This document shows, piece after piece, positions 43,546-52,781 of a DNA stretch of 64,000 bases. Each line of letters starts with the position of its first letter. Position 1 is the stretch's first letter. Source of the DNA: [Actinomadura] parvosata subsp. kistnae (GTDB lineage Bacteria > Actinomycetota > Actinomycetes > Streptosporangiales > Streptosporangiaceae); assembly GCF_900323885.1 (NCBI RefSeq), contig NZ_OOHJ01000018.1, forward strand, positions 1,661,001-1,725,000. Reading direction: 5' to 3'. Under the pieces are notes generated by a model. That model ran no database searches and had not been told where the DNA came from. It saw only the letters and a program-made list of their open reading frames with translations. Both the position numbers and the translations under genes were made by a program.

Positions 43546-44535
43546 ATGGCAGAGACGACGGAGGTCCGGCCGGGCGGCGACGTCTTCGCCCAGTTGACCT
43601 CCCCGTACCGGACCGAGCTCCTGGCCTACTGCTACCGCATGCTGGGCTCGGTGCACGACGCCGAGGATCTCGTCCAGGAGACCTACCTGCGGGCGTGGCG
43701 CTCGTACGAGGGGTTCGAGGGGCGGGCGTCGATGCGTACCTGGCTCTACCGGATCGCGACCAACGCCTGCCTCACCGCGCTCGAGCGGCGCAAGCGCCGG
43801 CCACTGCCGTCGGGGCTCGGCGGCCCCGCCGACGACCCCGACGGGCCGCTGGCGCCGCCGGCCGAGGTGCCGTGGCTGCAGCCCTTCCCCGATCGGCTGC
43901 TCACCACCGCGGACGACGATCCGGCCGCCACGGTGGTGGCGCGGGCGAGCCTGCGGCTGGCGCTGGTCGCCGCGCTGCAGTACCTGCCGCCGCGCCAGCG
44001 CGCCGTGCTCATCCTGCGGGACGTGCTGGCGCTGCGGGCGGCGGAGGTGGCCGAGCTGCTCGGCATCTCCGTGCCCGCGGTCAAGAGCGTCCTGCAACGC
44101 GCGCGGGCACAGCTCGGCCAGGTGGCGCCGGCCGAGGACGACCTGCCCGGGGCCGCCGCCGGGCACCAGCGGGAGCTGCTGGAGCGTTACGTCACCGCGT
44201 TCGAGCACGCGGACGTCGCCGCGCTGATGGAGCTGCTGACGGCGGACGCCGTCCTGGAGATGCCGCCCACCCCGACCTGGTTCGCCGGGCGCGAGCGCGT
44301 CGGCCGCTTCTTGCGGACGCGCGTGCTCACCCGGCCCGGCCAGTTCCGGCTGGTGGCGACCGCGGCCAACGGCCAGCCCGCGGCCGGCCTGTACCAGCGC
44401 GGCCCCGGCGGCGCGCACCACGCGTACGCCGTGATGGTCCTGTCGGTCTCCGGCGCGGGCATCGACCGGATCGTCGCCTTCCGCGACAAGGGCCTGTTCG
44501 AGCGCTTCGACCTGCCCCCGACCCTCGGCCCCTGA
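43546..44535 (+). CDS. ECF sigma-70 factor with SnoaL-like C-terminal domain
   Basis: The product is 329 residues from ATG 43546 (the ATG at 43510 would add 12 residues). Region 2 is ELLAYCYRMLGSVHDAEDLV and then TWLYRIATNACL; region 4 is YLPPRQRAVLILRDVLALRA and then ISVPAVKSVLQRARAQL. The C-terminal 120 residues form a SnoaL/NTF2-like fold (LLERYVTAFEHADVAALMEL; FAGRERVGRFL). This is the group without a classical anti-sigma, where the extension modulates the factor (TIGR02960-like). It sits after the SDR and may control it. Confidence 0.92.
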   Translation: MAETTEVRPGGDVFAQLTSPYRTELLAYCYRMLGSVHDAEDLVQETYLRAWRSYEGFEGRASMRTWLYRIATNACLTALERRKRRPLPSGLGGPADDPDGPLAPPAEVPWLQPFPDRLLTTADDDPAATVVARASLRLALVAALQYLPPRQRAVLILRDVLALRAAEVAELLGISVPAVKSVLQRARAQLGQVAPAEDDLPGAAAGHQRELLERYVTAFEHADVAALMELLTADAVLEMPPTPTWFAGRERVGRFLRTRVLTRPGQFRLVATAANGQPAAGLYQRGPGGAHHAYAVMVLSVSGAGIDRIVAFRDKGLFERFDLPPTLGP

Positions 44536-44655
44536 CGCTCGGCCCCTGACGCTCGGCGTGCGGGAGCAGCGCGGGCTGCCGTGGATCGGCGCCGGCGTCG
44601 TCGTGGTAGGAACGACCAGAGGCCCGGGGGCGCCGATCGGCGGGAAGGGAGTGCG

Positions 44656-45408
44656 ATGCCCGAGTGGTTGCAGGCGGGCGGGTGGGGGCTGCTGGCCGGG
44701 CTCGCGCTCGTGCTCGGCGCGCTCGCCGGCTACCTGGTGCGGATGCCGCAGCGGCTGATCGCGTCGGTGATGGCGTTCGGCGCCGGCGTGCTGATCTCGG
44801 CGGTGTCGTTCGAGCTGATCGAGGAGGCGCACCAGCGCGCCGGGCTGGTGCCCACGGTGGTGGGCGCGGTGGCCGGCGCGGTGCTCTACACCGGGTGCAA
44901 TATCCTGCTGGCCCGCCGGGGCGCCCGGCATCGCAAGCGCTCCGGCGACCGGCAGCCGTCGCAGGAGCAGGCGGGGTCCGGCACGGCGATCGCGCTGGGC
45001 GCGGTGCTCGACGGGGTGCCGGAGTCGCTGGTGATCGGGGCGAGCCTGCTCGGCGGGGGGGCGGTGAGCGTGGTGACGGTGGCGGCGGTGTTCATCAGCA
45101 ACGTGCCCGAGGGGCTGTCCAGCGCGGCCGGCATGCGCCGGGCCGGCCGGTCCAAGACGTACGTGTTCGGCTTGTGGAGCGGGATCGCCGTGGTCAGCGG
45201 GCTGTCGTCGCTGGCCGGGTACGCACTCCTGGGGCAGGCGCCGGCGGCCGTGCTGGCGGGCATCATCGCGCTGGCCGGCGGGGCGATCCTCACCATGATC
45301 GCCGATACCATGATCCCCGAGGCGTTCGAGGACTCCCATCTGATGACGGGGCTCATCACGCTGGCCGGGTTCCTGCTCGCGTTCGCCGTGTCGAAGTCCG
45401 GCGGCTGA
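44656..45408 (+). CDS. ZIP family metal ion transporter
   Basis: The product is 250 residues from ATG 44656, with GGGAAGGGAG upstream. About seven or eight hydrophobic helices are present, with a His/Arg-rich loop (ARHRKRSGDRQPSQEQ) in the middle. The family core is seen as AIALGAVLDGVPESLVIGAS and ISNVPEGLSSAAGM; the usual His of both metal-site helices is replaced by Asp and Asn/Ser. It probably transports zinc or another divalent ion across the inner membrane, though the changes may alter specificity. No metal regulator lies next to it. Confidence 0.85.
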   Translation: MPEWLQAGGWGLLAGLALVLGALAGYLVRMPQRLIASVMAFGAGVLISAVSFELIEEAHQRAGLVPTVVGAVAGAVLYTGCNILLARRGARHRKRSGDRQPSQEQAGSGTAIALGAVLDGVPESLVIGASLLGGGAVSVVTVAAVFISNVPEGLSSAAGMRRAGRSKTYVFGLWSGIAVVSGLSSLAGYALLGQAPAAVLAGIIALAGGAILTMIADTMIPEAFEDSHLMTGLITLAGFLLAFAVSKSGG

Positions 45409-45534
45409 CGGCCCCGCCTCCGCCACCTGACGCCGCACGAAGTGACGCGTCTCACGGTCCCCTGGGCGCCGATCGTTGTCACACCGGGCACCCCGCCGAC
45501 GTCTTCTGTGTAGGCAAGGTAAGGGGGCCTGAAG

Positions 45535-46923
45535 ATGCGTTCGTCACCGGTCAAGAGCCGCTCGTTCCAGTTCTCGCACTGGACGTTCATGTTCGCCGAG
45601 ATCGCCGTCTGGTCGTTCGTCGTGCTGCTGGTCAGCGGCGCGGCGCTGATGTTCTTCTACGACCCGGGCATGGCGCAGGTGACCTACGACGGTCCCTACG
45701 CGCCGCTGCGCGGGCTCTTCGTCAGCCAGGCGTTCGACTCGACCATGCACCTCAGCCTGGAGGTGCGCGGCGGTCTGCTCATCCGCCAGGTCCACCACTG
45801 GGCGGCCCTCGTCTTCGTGGCGGCGGTCGTGCTGCAGCTGCTGCGCATGTTCCTCACCGGCGCGTTCCGCCGGCCGCGCACCCGGCAGTGGCTGATCTGG
45901 GTGGCGCTGCTGGCGCTCGGCATGTTCGCCGGCGAGACCGGCAACGCCCTGCCCGACGACCTGCTGTCGGGCGGCAGCCTGTGGCTGATGTTGTCGGTCG
46001 TGCAGTCGATCCCGGTGGTGGGCAGCTGGGTGGCCGGGCTGATGTTCGGCGACGCCTTCCCCGGCGAGCAGGTCATTCCCGTCATGTACGGCGGGCACCT
46101 GCTGCTCTCGGCCCTCGTGGCCGCGCTGCTGATCGCCCGCGAGCTGCTGGTGCGGCGCAACGGCCACTCGCGCTTCGTCGCCTCGCTGCCGGCGCGGCGC
46201 GGTGCCCGCCCGCTGATGGCCGCCGCGACGACCGGCATGCTGATCATCCTCGGGTTCGGGTTCCAGATCGCCCCGATCTGGCTGTACGGCCCCGCCAGCC
46301 CGACGCAGATCTCGGCCGGCTCGGTGCCCGACTGGTACATGGGCTTCCTCGACGGCGCCCTGCGGATCATGCCCGGCTGGGAGCTCACCCTGGGGAGCTA
46401 CACGCTGAGCCTCGCCGTCCTCGTCCCCACGGTCGTGGTGCCCGGGGTGTTCTTCACGGCGCTGGCCGCGTACCCGATGGCCGAGCGCTTCCTCCTGGCG
46501 CGGCGCGGCCGGCGCGACGCGCTGGGCCGGCCCAGGAGCGCGCGCCGCGCCGCCCGCGAGACGCCCGCGCGGGACGTGCTCGACCGGCCGCGCGACACGC
46601 CCGTGAAGACGGCGATCGCCGCCGCCGGCATCACGTTCTACGGCCTGCTGTGGGCGGCCGCGGCCAACGACCAGCTCGCCCACCAGTTCCAGCTCAACGT
46701 CAACACCGTGACGATCTTCTTCAGGTACGCGGTGCTCGTCGCGCCCGTCGTCGCCTTCGTCGTCACCCGCTGGATCTGCCTGGCCCTGCAGGAGTCGGAG
46801 CGCCACGTGGCCGAGCACGGCGTGGAGACCGGGATCATCACGCGGTCGGCGGACGGCGGCTTCCACGAGCGCCTGGAGCCCGCCGACCGGGAGCCCGCCA
46901 TGCTCTCGGCGGGACAGCGCTGA
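45535..46923 (+). CDS. Cytochrome b (QcrB-like) paralogue lacking heme bH ligands
   Basis: The product is 462 residues from ATG 45535, with eight or so membrane helices. It aligns with QcrB: YDGPYAPLRGLFVS, RGGLLIRQVHHWAALVF, TGAFRRPR, LPDDLLSGGSLW, SIPVVGSW, IAPIWLYGPASPTQISAGS and the Qo-site PDWYMGFLDGALRIMPGWE. His87/88 (helix B) and His188 (helix D) are kept, but the second His of each helix is Gln101 and Arg202. Heme bL could bind, while bH probably cannot. It is not in a qcrCAB operon, so it is likely an accessory electron-transfer or quinol protein. A strong terminator follows. Confidence 0.8.
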   Translation: MRSSPVKSRSFQFSHWTFMFAEIAVWSFVVLLVSGAALMFFYDPGMAQVTYDGPYAPLRGLFVSQAFDSTMHLSLEVRGGLLIRQVHHWAALVFVAAVVLQLLRMFLTGAFRRPRTRQWLIWVALLALGMFAGETGNALPDDLLSGGSLWLMLSVVQSIPVVGSWVAGLMFGDAFPGEQVIPVMYGGHLLLSALVAALLIARELLVRRNGHSRFVASLPARRGARPLMAAATTGMLIILGFGFQIAPIWLYGPASPTQISAGSVPDWYMGFLDGALRIMPGWELTLGSYTLSLAVLVPTVVVPGVFFTALAAYPMAERFLLARRGRRDALGRPRSARRAARETPARDVLDRPRDTPVKTAIAAAGITFYGLLWAAAANDQLAHQFQLNVNTVTIFFRYAVLVAPVVAFVVTRWICLALQESERHVAEHGVETGIITRSADGGFHERLEPADREPAMLSAGQR

Positions 46924-46935
46924 CAGCGCACATGC

Positions 46936-46973
46936 GGGCCGGGCCTGCCGGAGCGATGCGGCAGGCCCGGCCC
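46936..46973. terminator. Strong terminator after the cytochrome b gene
   Basis: GGGCCGGGCCTGCCG (46936-46950) and its complement (46959-46973) form a perfect 15-bp stem with an 8-base loop. It lies between convergent genes and can serve both. Confidence 0.8.
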
Positions 46974-46981
46974 TTCACGTG

Positions 46982-47470
46982 TCAGGCGCGCAGCACGTTC
47001 TCGGCGAAGGCGCCCTCCATGTTGCCGGGCGGCTCGAAGACGAACACGATGTAGGTCTCGACGTACTCGCCGGTGTTCCCGGAGACGCGGCCGATGCCGA
47101 CCTTGGTGCTGCCCTTCCAGACGAGCTGCGTGAAGTGCCCCGAATCCGAGGAGAACTTGGCGGCGGCGAAGTCGTAGCTGGAGATCTCGTCGTACCAGTT
47201 CTTGACGGCCGCGGAGCCGGGCATGGCCTCCGAGCCGCCGCCCCAGAAGATGTTCTCGCCGGTCCCCTTGCGCAGGCCGGTGTGCCCGGCGTCGAGCCCT
47301 GACTGCTCCGAGCGGGTGGCCGCCCGTTCCTTGGCGTACGCGTTGAGCTCGGGGTCCATGGCGAGCGGCGGCGCGTGGTGCTTGGCCCGGTAGGCGTTGG
47401 CCTCGGCCAGCGCTTCAGCCTGGAATTCCGGCGTGGTGCTGTCGGGCAGAGCGGGACGGGTTCCGGCCAT
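46982..47470 (-). CDS. Cytoplasmic CAP (GAPR-1-like) domain protein
   Basis: The product is 162 residues; ATG 47470 is set by AAGGATGTGTC upstream, and there is no signal peptide. The CAP core is complete: EANAYRAKHHAPPLAMDPEL, HTGLRKGTGENIFWGG, VKNWYDEISSYDFAAAKFSS, GHFTQLVWKGSTKVGIG and VETYIVFVFEPPGNMEGAF. It matches the GAPR-1 subgroup (HFTQLVWKxSxxxGxG), which includes proteins that act inside the cell or stay at membranes. The role in bacteria is unknown. Confidence 0.88.
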   Translation of the reverse strand: MAGTRPALPDSTTPEFQAEALAEANAYRAKHHAPPLAMDPELNAYAKERAATRSEQSGLDAGHTGLRKGTGENIFWGGGSEAMPGSAAVKNWYDEISSYDFAAAKFSSDSGHFTQLVWKGSTKVGIGRVSGNTGEYVETYIVFVFEPPGNMEGAFAENVLRA

Positions 47471-47610
47471 GACACATCCTTGTGCAGCCTGGGTGGATCC
47501 CCGCCGGGTGCGCCCGGCAGGGGCGGCGGCGGGGGTGCCGCCCACGCTCATCCTCCGTCGTCCCGGACAATGCGCCAGGCCCAGTCGGTGTCCGAGAGCG
47601 GACACTCCCG

Positions 47611-47642
47611 GCGCGGGCCGGCCGGGACCGGCCGGCCCGCGC
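47611..47642 (-). terminator. Terminator after the GH92 gene
   Basis: A perfect 15-bp inverted repeat (47611-47625 and 47628-47642, starting GCGCGGGCCGGCCGG) lies eight bases past the GH92 stop codon on the minus strand. Confidence 0.75.
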
Positions 47643-47649
47643 GGGCGCC

Positions 47650-50600
47650 TCAGAGGCCGAAGGACCAGGCGAAGACGTGCGCGGTCGCCGCGCCCGTCGG
47701 CTTGGCCAGCGTCAGGCTCTTCACCTGCTTGGACGCGTCCAGCTCGATCGGGGTGACGGCGAAGACGTACACGTTGATGTCCTGCCGCCCGCCCCCGCCG
47801 TCCAGCCGGTACGGCGTGCGCAGCACGATCTCGTTGCCGAACCGCGGCGGGTAGGCGTCACGGGCCAGCGCCCAGTCGCTGAAGCCGACCTTGACCTGCT
47901 GCGTCGAGCCGTCCGTGTAGGTGATGGTGACGTCGGTCTGGATGTCACCGGACGCGCCCGCCCCCAGCAGGGCGAGGGTCTTGGCGCCCGCCGGGGCGGT
48001 CAGGTCCACGGTCTGGCCGCTCGCCTGCACGTTGTCCCACTCCCCCGGCTCGCGGTCGGGCCAGGTGAAGTCGTAGCCCTTCCACGTCACGGTGCCGCCG
48101 GGGCGGGCGCCGGCCGCGGCCAGGGCCTGCGCCGAGTAGCTCCAGCCGACGCCGTCGAAGTTCGCCAGGCCCGCCTCGTCGTCGTCGCCGATGCCGGCGT
48201 TGTTCTGGTGCCATTCGATGGTGCCGCGCCGGGCGACGTTCAGCTTGACGGCCGCGCTCGTGCCGGCGACCTCGACGGGCACCGTGGTGAACCCGGTCGC
48301 CAGGTCGGCCGCGGCCGTGACGGTCAGCTCGGCGGTGGCCTGGCCGTTGGCCGGGACGTTCACGGTGCCGCTCGCCGGGGTGACCGTGACGCCGGCCGGC
48401 GGGTCGGCGGTCCACGTGAGCGTGCCGCCCGCGCCGACGGCCTGGACGGTGAGCGTGGTAGTGACCGTGCCGCCCGGCTCGACCGGGGCGGCGCCGGGGG
48501 CGAGGCTGACCAGGTAGGGCTGCATGCCGGCCTGGAAGCTCGGCGGCGGGTCCGTCGCGCCGAACGCGGTGTCGGGCTCCGGGCCGAGCGTGTAGTCGAG
48601 CCGCCCCGTGAACCCCTCGGGCAGCCACGCCTTGTCCGACGCGGTGCCGTTGACCTTGAGCCCCTGAACGTAGCGGTTGGTGTCGGAGGCGCCGGGGGCG
48701 TTGATGGTGATGGTCCTGCCGTTCGAGCGGGTGACGACGATCTGCTCGAAGGCCGGACTGTTGAGCACCAGCTCGGCCCGCCCGGGAATCGCGGGATACA
48801 TCCCCATCGACGCCCAGACGTACCAGGCGCCCATCGTCCCCAGGTCGTCGTTGCCCGTCAGGCCGTCCGGCGTCGGCTTGAACAGCTCCTTGCGGGCCCG
48901 CGCCACCAGGTCCTGCGTCTTGTACGGCCGCCCCGCCCACGCGTACAGCCACGGCGTGAGCAGCGACGGCTCGTTGCCCAGGTAGGCGTACGGCTTGGCC
49001 GGCCCCGCGTTCAGCTCGGTGAAGAACGTGTCGAGCCGCGCCATCGCCTTCGCGTCGCCGCCCATGGCGTCGAACAGGCCGCGCGGGTTGTGCGGCACCA
49101 TCCAGTGGTACTGGGCGCCGTTGCCCTCCACGTACATGGAAGCGCTTGCCGGGTCGAAGCCCGGCACGAACGAGCCGTCGCCGAAGCGCGGCTGGATCCA
49201 GCTGTTCGCCGGGTTGTAGACGCTCTGCCACGACTGGGCGCGCTTCATGAACGCGTCACGGGTCGCGGTGTCGCCGAGCCGGCCGGCGAGCTGCGCGATG
49301 CCGAAGTCGGCGACCGCGTACTCCAGCGTCGTCGAGGGGTCCACCGGGACGTAGCCGTTCTTCATGTACGACGCGTTGCCGGGCCGCTCGACGTAGCCGG
49401 TGCCGGGATCCTCGCCGACCCGCTGGGCGCCCTTGACCATCGCGGTCAGCGCCGCCTTGGCGTCGAAGTCGCGGGCGCCGAACGCGTACATGCTCGCGAT
49501 GATCGAGTGGTACGGGTCGCCGTTCATCACGCCCGTGATCGTGTTCTGGTGCGACCAGCGGTCCCAGACGTCGCCGACCGCGTGGGCGTCGTCGTACATC
49601 GACTGCGCGATGTCGCTGGCCACGTCCGGCGCGAGCAGCGCGACGAGCTGCATCTGGCCCCGGTAGACGTCCCAGCCGGAGAACGTGGCGTAGTGGTGGT
49701 GGCCGCGTCTCACCTGGTGGGTGCGGTAGTCGAAGCCCGTGTAGGTGCCGTCCACGTCGTCGAACACGTACGGCTGGAGCAGCGCGTGGTACAGGCTGCT
49801 GTAGAACGTGCGCTTCCTCGTCTCGTCACCGCCGCTCACCCGGATCTGGCCCAGGCGGTCGTTCCAGGCCCGCCTGGCGCTCTGCGCGATCCGGTCGAAG
49901 CCCTGGGAGCCGACCTCGGCACGCAGGTTCTTCTTGGCGCCGTCGATGCTCACGTACGACAGGCCCACCCGCATCTGCACCGGGGTCTCCGGGTCGAACT
50001 GCAGGTAGGCGCCGATGCCCGGGCCCTTGACGATCACGTCCTGGGCCGTGGCGCGGGCCTGCGGCCCGGGCGGCGGGCTCGGCTGCGCGGCCGGCGCGCC
50101 CTTCCGCGGCGCGGTGACGCCGGCCAGGCCGTGCGGCTTGGGCGTCGGCGCCACCTTCGCCTCCGAAGCGCCCCTCACCTGGACCTCGCCCGGCACCACC
50201 GAATCGTTGCGCCAGGTGCCGTACGCGCGGACCGGGCGGTCGAACGTGGCGTGGAAGTAGACGTAGTAGCGGCTGTCCGTGCCGCAGAAGCCGCCCGTCT
50301 TCGCCCAGCCGCTCACCGTGTTCCCGCTGATCTTCGCCTCGGCGTCGTCCACGCCGTTGACCGAGCCGGTGACGTTGAGCAGCAGGGTGAGCGGCTTGCC
50401 GGCCGGGCCCGTGAAGCGGCCCACGCCCGCCCTCGTGGTGGCGGTCGTCTCCGCCTTCACGCCGGTGTCCAGGGTGACGCCGTAGTAGCCGGGGGACGCG
50501 CTCTCGTTCTCGTGCTTGAACGTCTGGACGTAGTCGTCGAAGTGGGTGGCCGGGGAGCGGCCCACCGTGCCCGAAATCGGGATCACCGGGAAGTCCTGCG

Positions 50601-50919
50601 CGCCGGTGCAGCCCGGGCCCGAGATGTGCGTGAGCGACAGGCCGCGCAGGCGGTTGTCCTCGTACTTGTAGCCGCCGCCCGACGCGCGGACGGTGTCGGG
50701 GCTCCACTGCATCATGCCGAACGGGAGCGCCGCGCCGGGGAAGTTCATCCCGGCGCCGCCTCCGTGGCCGAAGTCGGGGCCGCCGTCCTTCGTCCCCATG
50801 AACGGGTTGACGTAGGAGGCGAGGTCGGCGACGTCGGGAGGTGGAGCGGCGTGGGCGGGGGTGCCGGGCAGTAGGACGGTGACGGCGGATAAGGCCGCCA
50901 CCCATGCTGAACGGGACAA
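47650..50919 (-). CDS. Secreted GH92 alpha-1,2-mannosidase
   Basis: The product is 1,089 residues from ATG 50919. The signal peptide (1-24, ending AHA) is followed by the GH92 N-terminal domain (YVNPFMGTKDGGPDFGHGGG) and the (alpha/alpha)6 catalytic domain, with YVEGNGAQYHWMVPHN (catalytic acid Glu) and the GNDDLGTMGAWYVWASMGMY metal/base block near the end. The C-terminal 300 residues are two NEW3/Ig-like beta domains. GH92 enzymes are calcium-dependent, inverting exo-alpha-1,2-mannosidases that trim fungal or plant mannans and N-glycans. A LacI-type palindrome upstream suggests sugar-controlled expression. Confidence 0.95.
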   Translation of the reverse strand: MSRSAWVAALSAVTVLLPGTPAHAAPPPDVADLASYVNPFMGTKDGGPDFGHGGGAGMNFPGAALPFGMMQWSPDTVRASGGGYKYEDNRLRGLSLTHISGPGCTGAQDFPVIPISGTVGRSPATHFDDYVQTFKHENESASPGYYGVTLDTGVKAETTATTRAGVGRFTGPAGKPLTLLLNVTGSVNGVDDAEAKISGNTVSGWAKTGGFCGTDSRYYVYFHATFDRPVRAYGTWRNDSVVPGEVQVRGASEAKVAPTPKPHGLAGVTAPRKGAPAAQPSPPPGPQARATAQDVIVKGPGIGAYLQFDPETPVQMRVGLSYVSIDGAKKNLRAEVGSQGFDRIAQSARRAWNDRLGQIRVSGGDETRKRTFYSSLYHALLQPYVFDDVDGTYTGFDYRTHQVRRGHHHYATFSGWDVYRGQMQLVALLAPDVASDIAQSMYDDAHAVGDVWDRWSHQNTITGVMNGDPYHSIIASMYAFGARDFDAKAALTAMVKGAQRVGEDPGTGYVERPGNASYMKNGYVPVDPSTTLEYAVADFGIAQLAGRLGDTATRDAFMKRAQSWQSVYNPANSWIQPRFGDGSFVPGFDPASASMYVEGNGAQYHWMVPHNPRGLFDAMGGDAKAMARLDTFFTELNAGPAKPYAYLGNEPSLLTPWLYAWAGRPYKTQDLVARARKELFKPTPDGLTGNDDLGTMGAWYVWASMGMYPAIPGRAELVLNSPAFEQIVVTRSNGRTITINAPGASDTNRYVQGLKVNGTASDKAWLPEGFTGRLDYTLGPEPDTAFGATDPPPSFQAGMQPYLVSLAPGAAPVEPGGTVTTTLTVQAVGAGGTLTWTADPPAGVTVTPASGTVNVPANGQATAELTVTAAADLATGFTTVPVEVAGTSAAVKLNVARRGTIEWHQNNAGIGDDDEAGLANFDGVGWSYSAQALAAAGARPGGTVTWKGYDFTWPDREPGEWDNVQASGQTVDLTAPAGAKTLALLGAGASGDIQTDVTITYTDGSTQQVKVGFSDWALARDAYPPRFGNEIVLRTPYRLDGGGGRQDINVYVFAVTPIELDASKQVKSLTLAKPTGAATAHVFAWSFGL

Positions 50920-50976
50920 GGCTCCTCCAGGAGGCTCGCGGGCCCGCCATGCCGCGGTCGGCGGGTCCGCCCGTCA

Positions 50977-50988
50977 GACAGCGCTGTC
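50977..50988 (-). promoter_or_regulatory. LacI-type operator overlapping a -35 element upstream of GH92
   Basis: GACAGCGCTGTC is a perfect 12-base palindrome with the central CG typical of LacI-family sites. On the minus strand it overlaps TTGACA, a consensus -35, 58 bases or more from the start codon. The rest of the 316-base gap (50920-51235) shows no gene; its right end holds the GGAGG of the lipid kinase. Confidence 0.6.
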
Positions 50989-51235
50989 AACCTAGAGCCC
51001 ACTAAACGTTTCCGACCGCACCCTGTCAAGCCGTGTCATCCCGCGCGCGGGGACACGTTCGCCTCCACGCCCAGCGGGGGGCTGGGGGGCGTTCACCTCC
51101 GCGGCCGGTGGATGGCGGGGCACGTGTGCGTCCGGGTCGGCGAGCGGCGCGGGGGGCGTTCGCCTTCGGTTGGGCGCGTAGACGCGTGCGGGGCGGGTAG
51201 GCGCGTGCGGCAGGTAGCGCGGCGAAGGAGGGCGG

Positions 51236-52126
51236 ATGCGCCGGTTGCTGGCGATCGTCAACGCGTCGGCGGGAAGCGTCGGCGAAGAGGTGGTTTCCGA
51301 GGTTCTGGCCGTCCTGGGCGAGCACGCCGACACGGAACGGGTGCGCATCGACGATCCGGCCGGCCTGCCCGGGGCGCTGGCCGCCCATCCGGACCGGGAC
51401 CCCGTCGTCCTCGGCGGAGACGGGACGCTGCACGCCCTGGTCGCGGCCCTGGCCGAGCGGGGCGAGCTGGGCACCCGTACCGTCGGGCTGGTGCCGCTGG
51501 GCACCGGCAACGACCTGGCGCGCGCCCTGGGCGTGCCGCTCGACCCCATCGAGGCGGCCCGGGCCGCCGCCCTGGGCGAGCCCCGCCCGCTGGACCTGCT
51601 GCGCGACGACGGCGGCGGCATCGTGGTCAACGCCGTGCACATCGGCGTGGGCGTCGAGGCGGCGCGGGCCGCCCAGCCGCTCAAGCCGGTGCTGCACCGC
51701 TTCGCGTACGCGGCGGGCAGCGTCATCGCCGGCCTGCGCACCCGCGGGCTGCCGCTCAAGGTGGAGGTGGACGGCCGGGTCGTCGCGAACGGCCGGCACC
51801 GGGTGCTGATGGTCGGCATCGGCAACGGCAGCTCCATCGGCGGCGGCACCCCCCTCACCCCGGCCGCCGTTCCGTCCGACGGCCTGGCCGACGTGGTCAT
51901 CTCGTTCTCCACCGGCCCGCTGCGCCGCCTCCTGTACGGGGTGCTGCTGCGCCTCGGCCGCCACACCAGCAGGCAGGACGTGGCCACGGTGCGCGGCGCG
52001 CGCGTGCGGATCTCCGGCCCGCCCATGCGGGTCAACGCCGACGGCGAGCTCCTCGGCCCCGTCGCCGACCGTACGTGGACCGTCGAGCCGGGAGCCTGGC
52101 GGCTGGCGCTCACCGAAGCCCCCTGA
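51236..52126 (+). CDS. Diacylglycerol/sphingosine kinase family lipid kinase
   Basis: The product is 296 residues; ATG 51236 follows AAGGAGGGCGG. DAGK-catalytic features are VVLGGDGTLHALVAAL (about 57-72), GLVPLGTGNDLARALG (about 85-100) and the NAVHIGVGVEAA core. The C-terminal part (RVRISGPPMRVNADGELLGP) is the usual beta-sandwich with the DGE ligand. It phosphorylates a lipid (diacylglycerol-like) with ATP at the inner membrane face. It is followed 13 bases later by the DinB-like gene. Confidence 0.92.
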   Translation: MRRLLAIVNASAGSVGEEVVSEVLAVLGEHADTERVRIDDPAGLPGALAAHPDRDPVVLGGDGTLHALVAALAERGELGTRTVGLVPLGTGNDLARALGVPLDPIEAARAAALGEPRPLDLLRDDGGGIVVNAVHIGVGVEAARAAQPLKPVLHRFAYAAGSVIAGLRTRGLPLKVEVDGRVVANGRHRVLMVGIGNGSSIGGGTPLTPAAVPSDGLADVVISFSTGPLRRLLYGVLLRLGRHTSRQDVATVRGARVRISGPPMRVNADGELLGPVADRTWTVEPGAWRLALTEAP

Positions 52127-52139
52127 CCGGGATGCCACA

Positions 52140-52718
52140 ATGCCCGGCATGCACAAATCCGACCTGCACTCCTATCTCAAGCTCGCCCGCGAGGGCCTCG
52201 TGTGGAAGCTCGACGGCCTGTCCGAGTACGACGCCCGCCGCCCGCTCACCCCGACGGGCACGAACCTCCTTGGCCTGGTCAAGCACCTGGCCGGCGTCGA
52301 GTTCGGCTACTTCGGCGACACCTTCGGCCGCCCCCACGGCGAGTCGCTGCCCTGGATCGAGGAGGGCGCCGAGGTCAACGCCGACATGTGGGCGACGCCC
52401 GACGAGTCCCGCGAGGAGATCGTCTCCCTCTACCGGCGCGCCTGGGCCCACGCTGACGCCACGATCGAGGAGCTGCCCCTCGACGCCCCCGGCCACGTCG
52501 CCTGGTGGTCCGACGACCGCAACCCGGTCACCCTGCACCGGATCATCGTCCACGTGCTCACCGAGACCTACCGCCACGCCGGCCACGCCGACATCGTGCG
52601 GGAGCTGATCGACGGCTCCGTGGGCCGACGGAAGAACGAGGCCATGCCGAGCGACGACGAGACCTGGTGGCGCGACTACCGCGACCGCGTCGAACAGGCC
52701 GCCCGCCAGGCCGGCTGA
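52140..52718 (+). CDS. DinB-family metalloprotein (DUF664-like)
   Basis: The product is 192 residues from ATG 52140 (the ATG at 52149 is also good). The four-helix DinB fold is shown by DLHSYLKLAREGLVWKLDGL, LGLVKHLAGVEFGYFGDTFG and TLHRIIVHVLTETYRHAGHA, which hold the three His metal ligands (KHL, VHV and RHAGH). Actinomycete members include mycothiol-dependent enzymes, so a thiol-transfer role is possible. The function is not settled. Confidence 0.88.
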   Translation: MPGMHKSDLHSYLKLAREGLVWKLDGLSEYDARRPLTPTGTNLLGLVKHLAGVEFGYFGDTFGRPHGESLPWIEEGAEVNADMWATPDESREEIVSLYRRAWAHADATIEELPLDAPGHVAWWSDDRNPVTLHRIIVHVLTETYRHAGHADIVRELIDGSVGRRKNEAMPSDDETWWRDYRDRVEQAARQAG

Positions 52719-52781
52719 CCACCCCGGCGCCCGTCCGGGCGGGCTCCCGCACGTTCCTGAGGCCCGCTGTACTGTGTCGGA

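Noticed and set aside
42697-45438. Open frame of about 900 codons on the minus strand
   Set aside because: It runs across four real plus-strand genes (SDR, sigma factor, ZIP) and has a low-complexity product.
47482-50874. Open frame of about 1,130 codons on the plus strand opposite GH92
   Set aside because: Same GC-pattern shadow; the minus strand carries the full GH92 motif set and a signal peptide.
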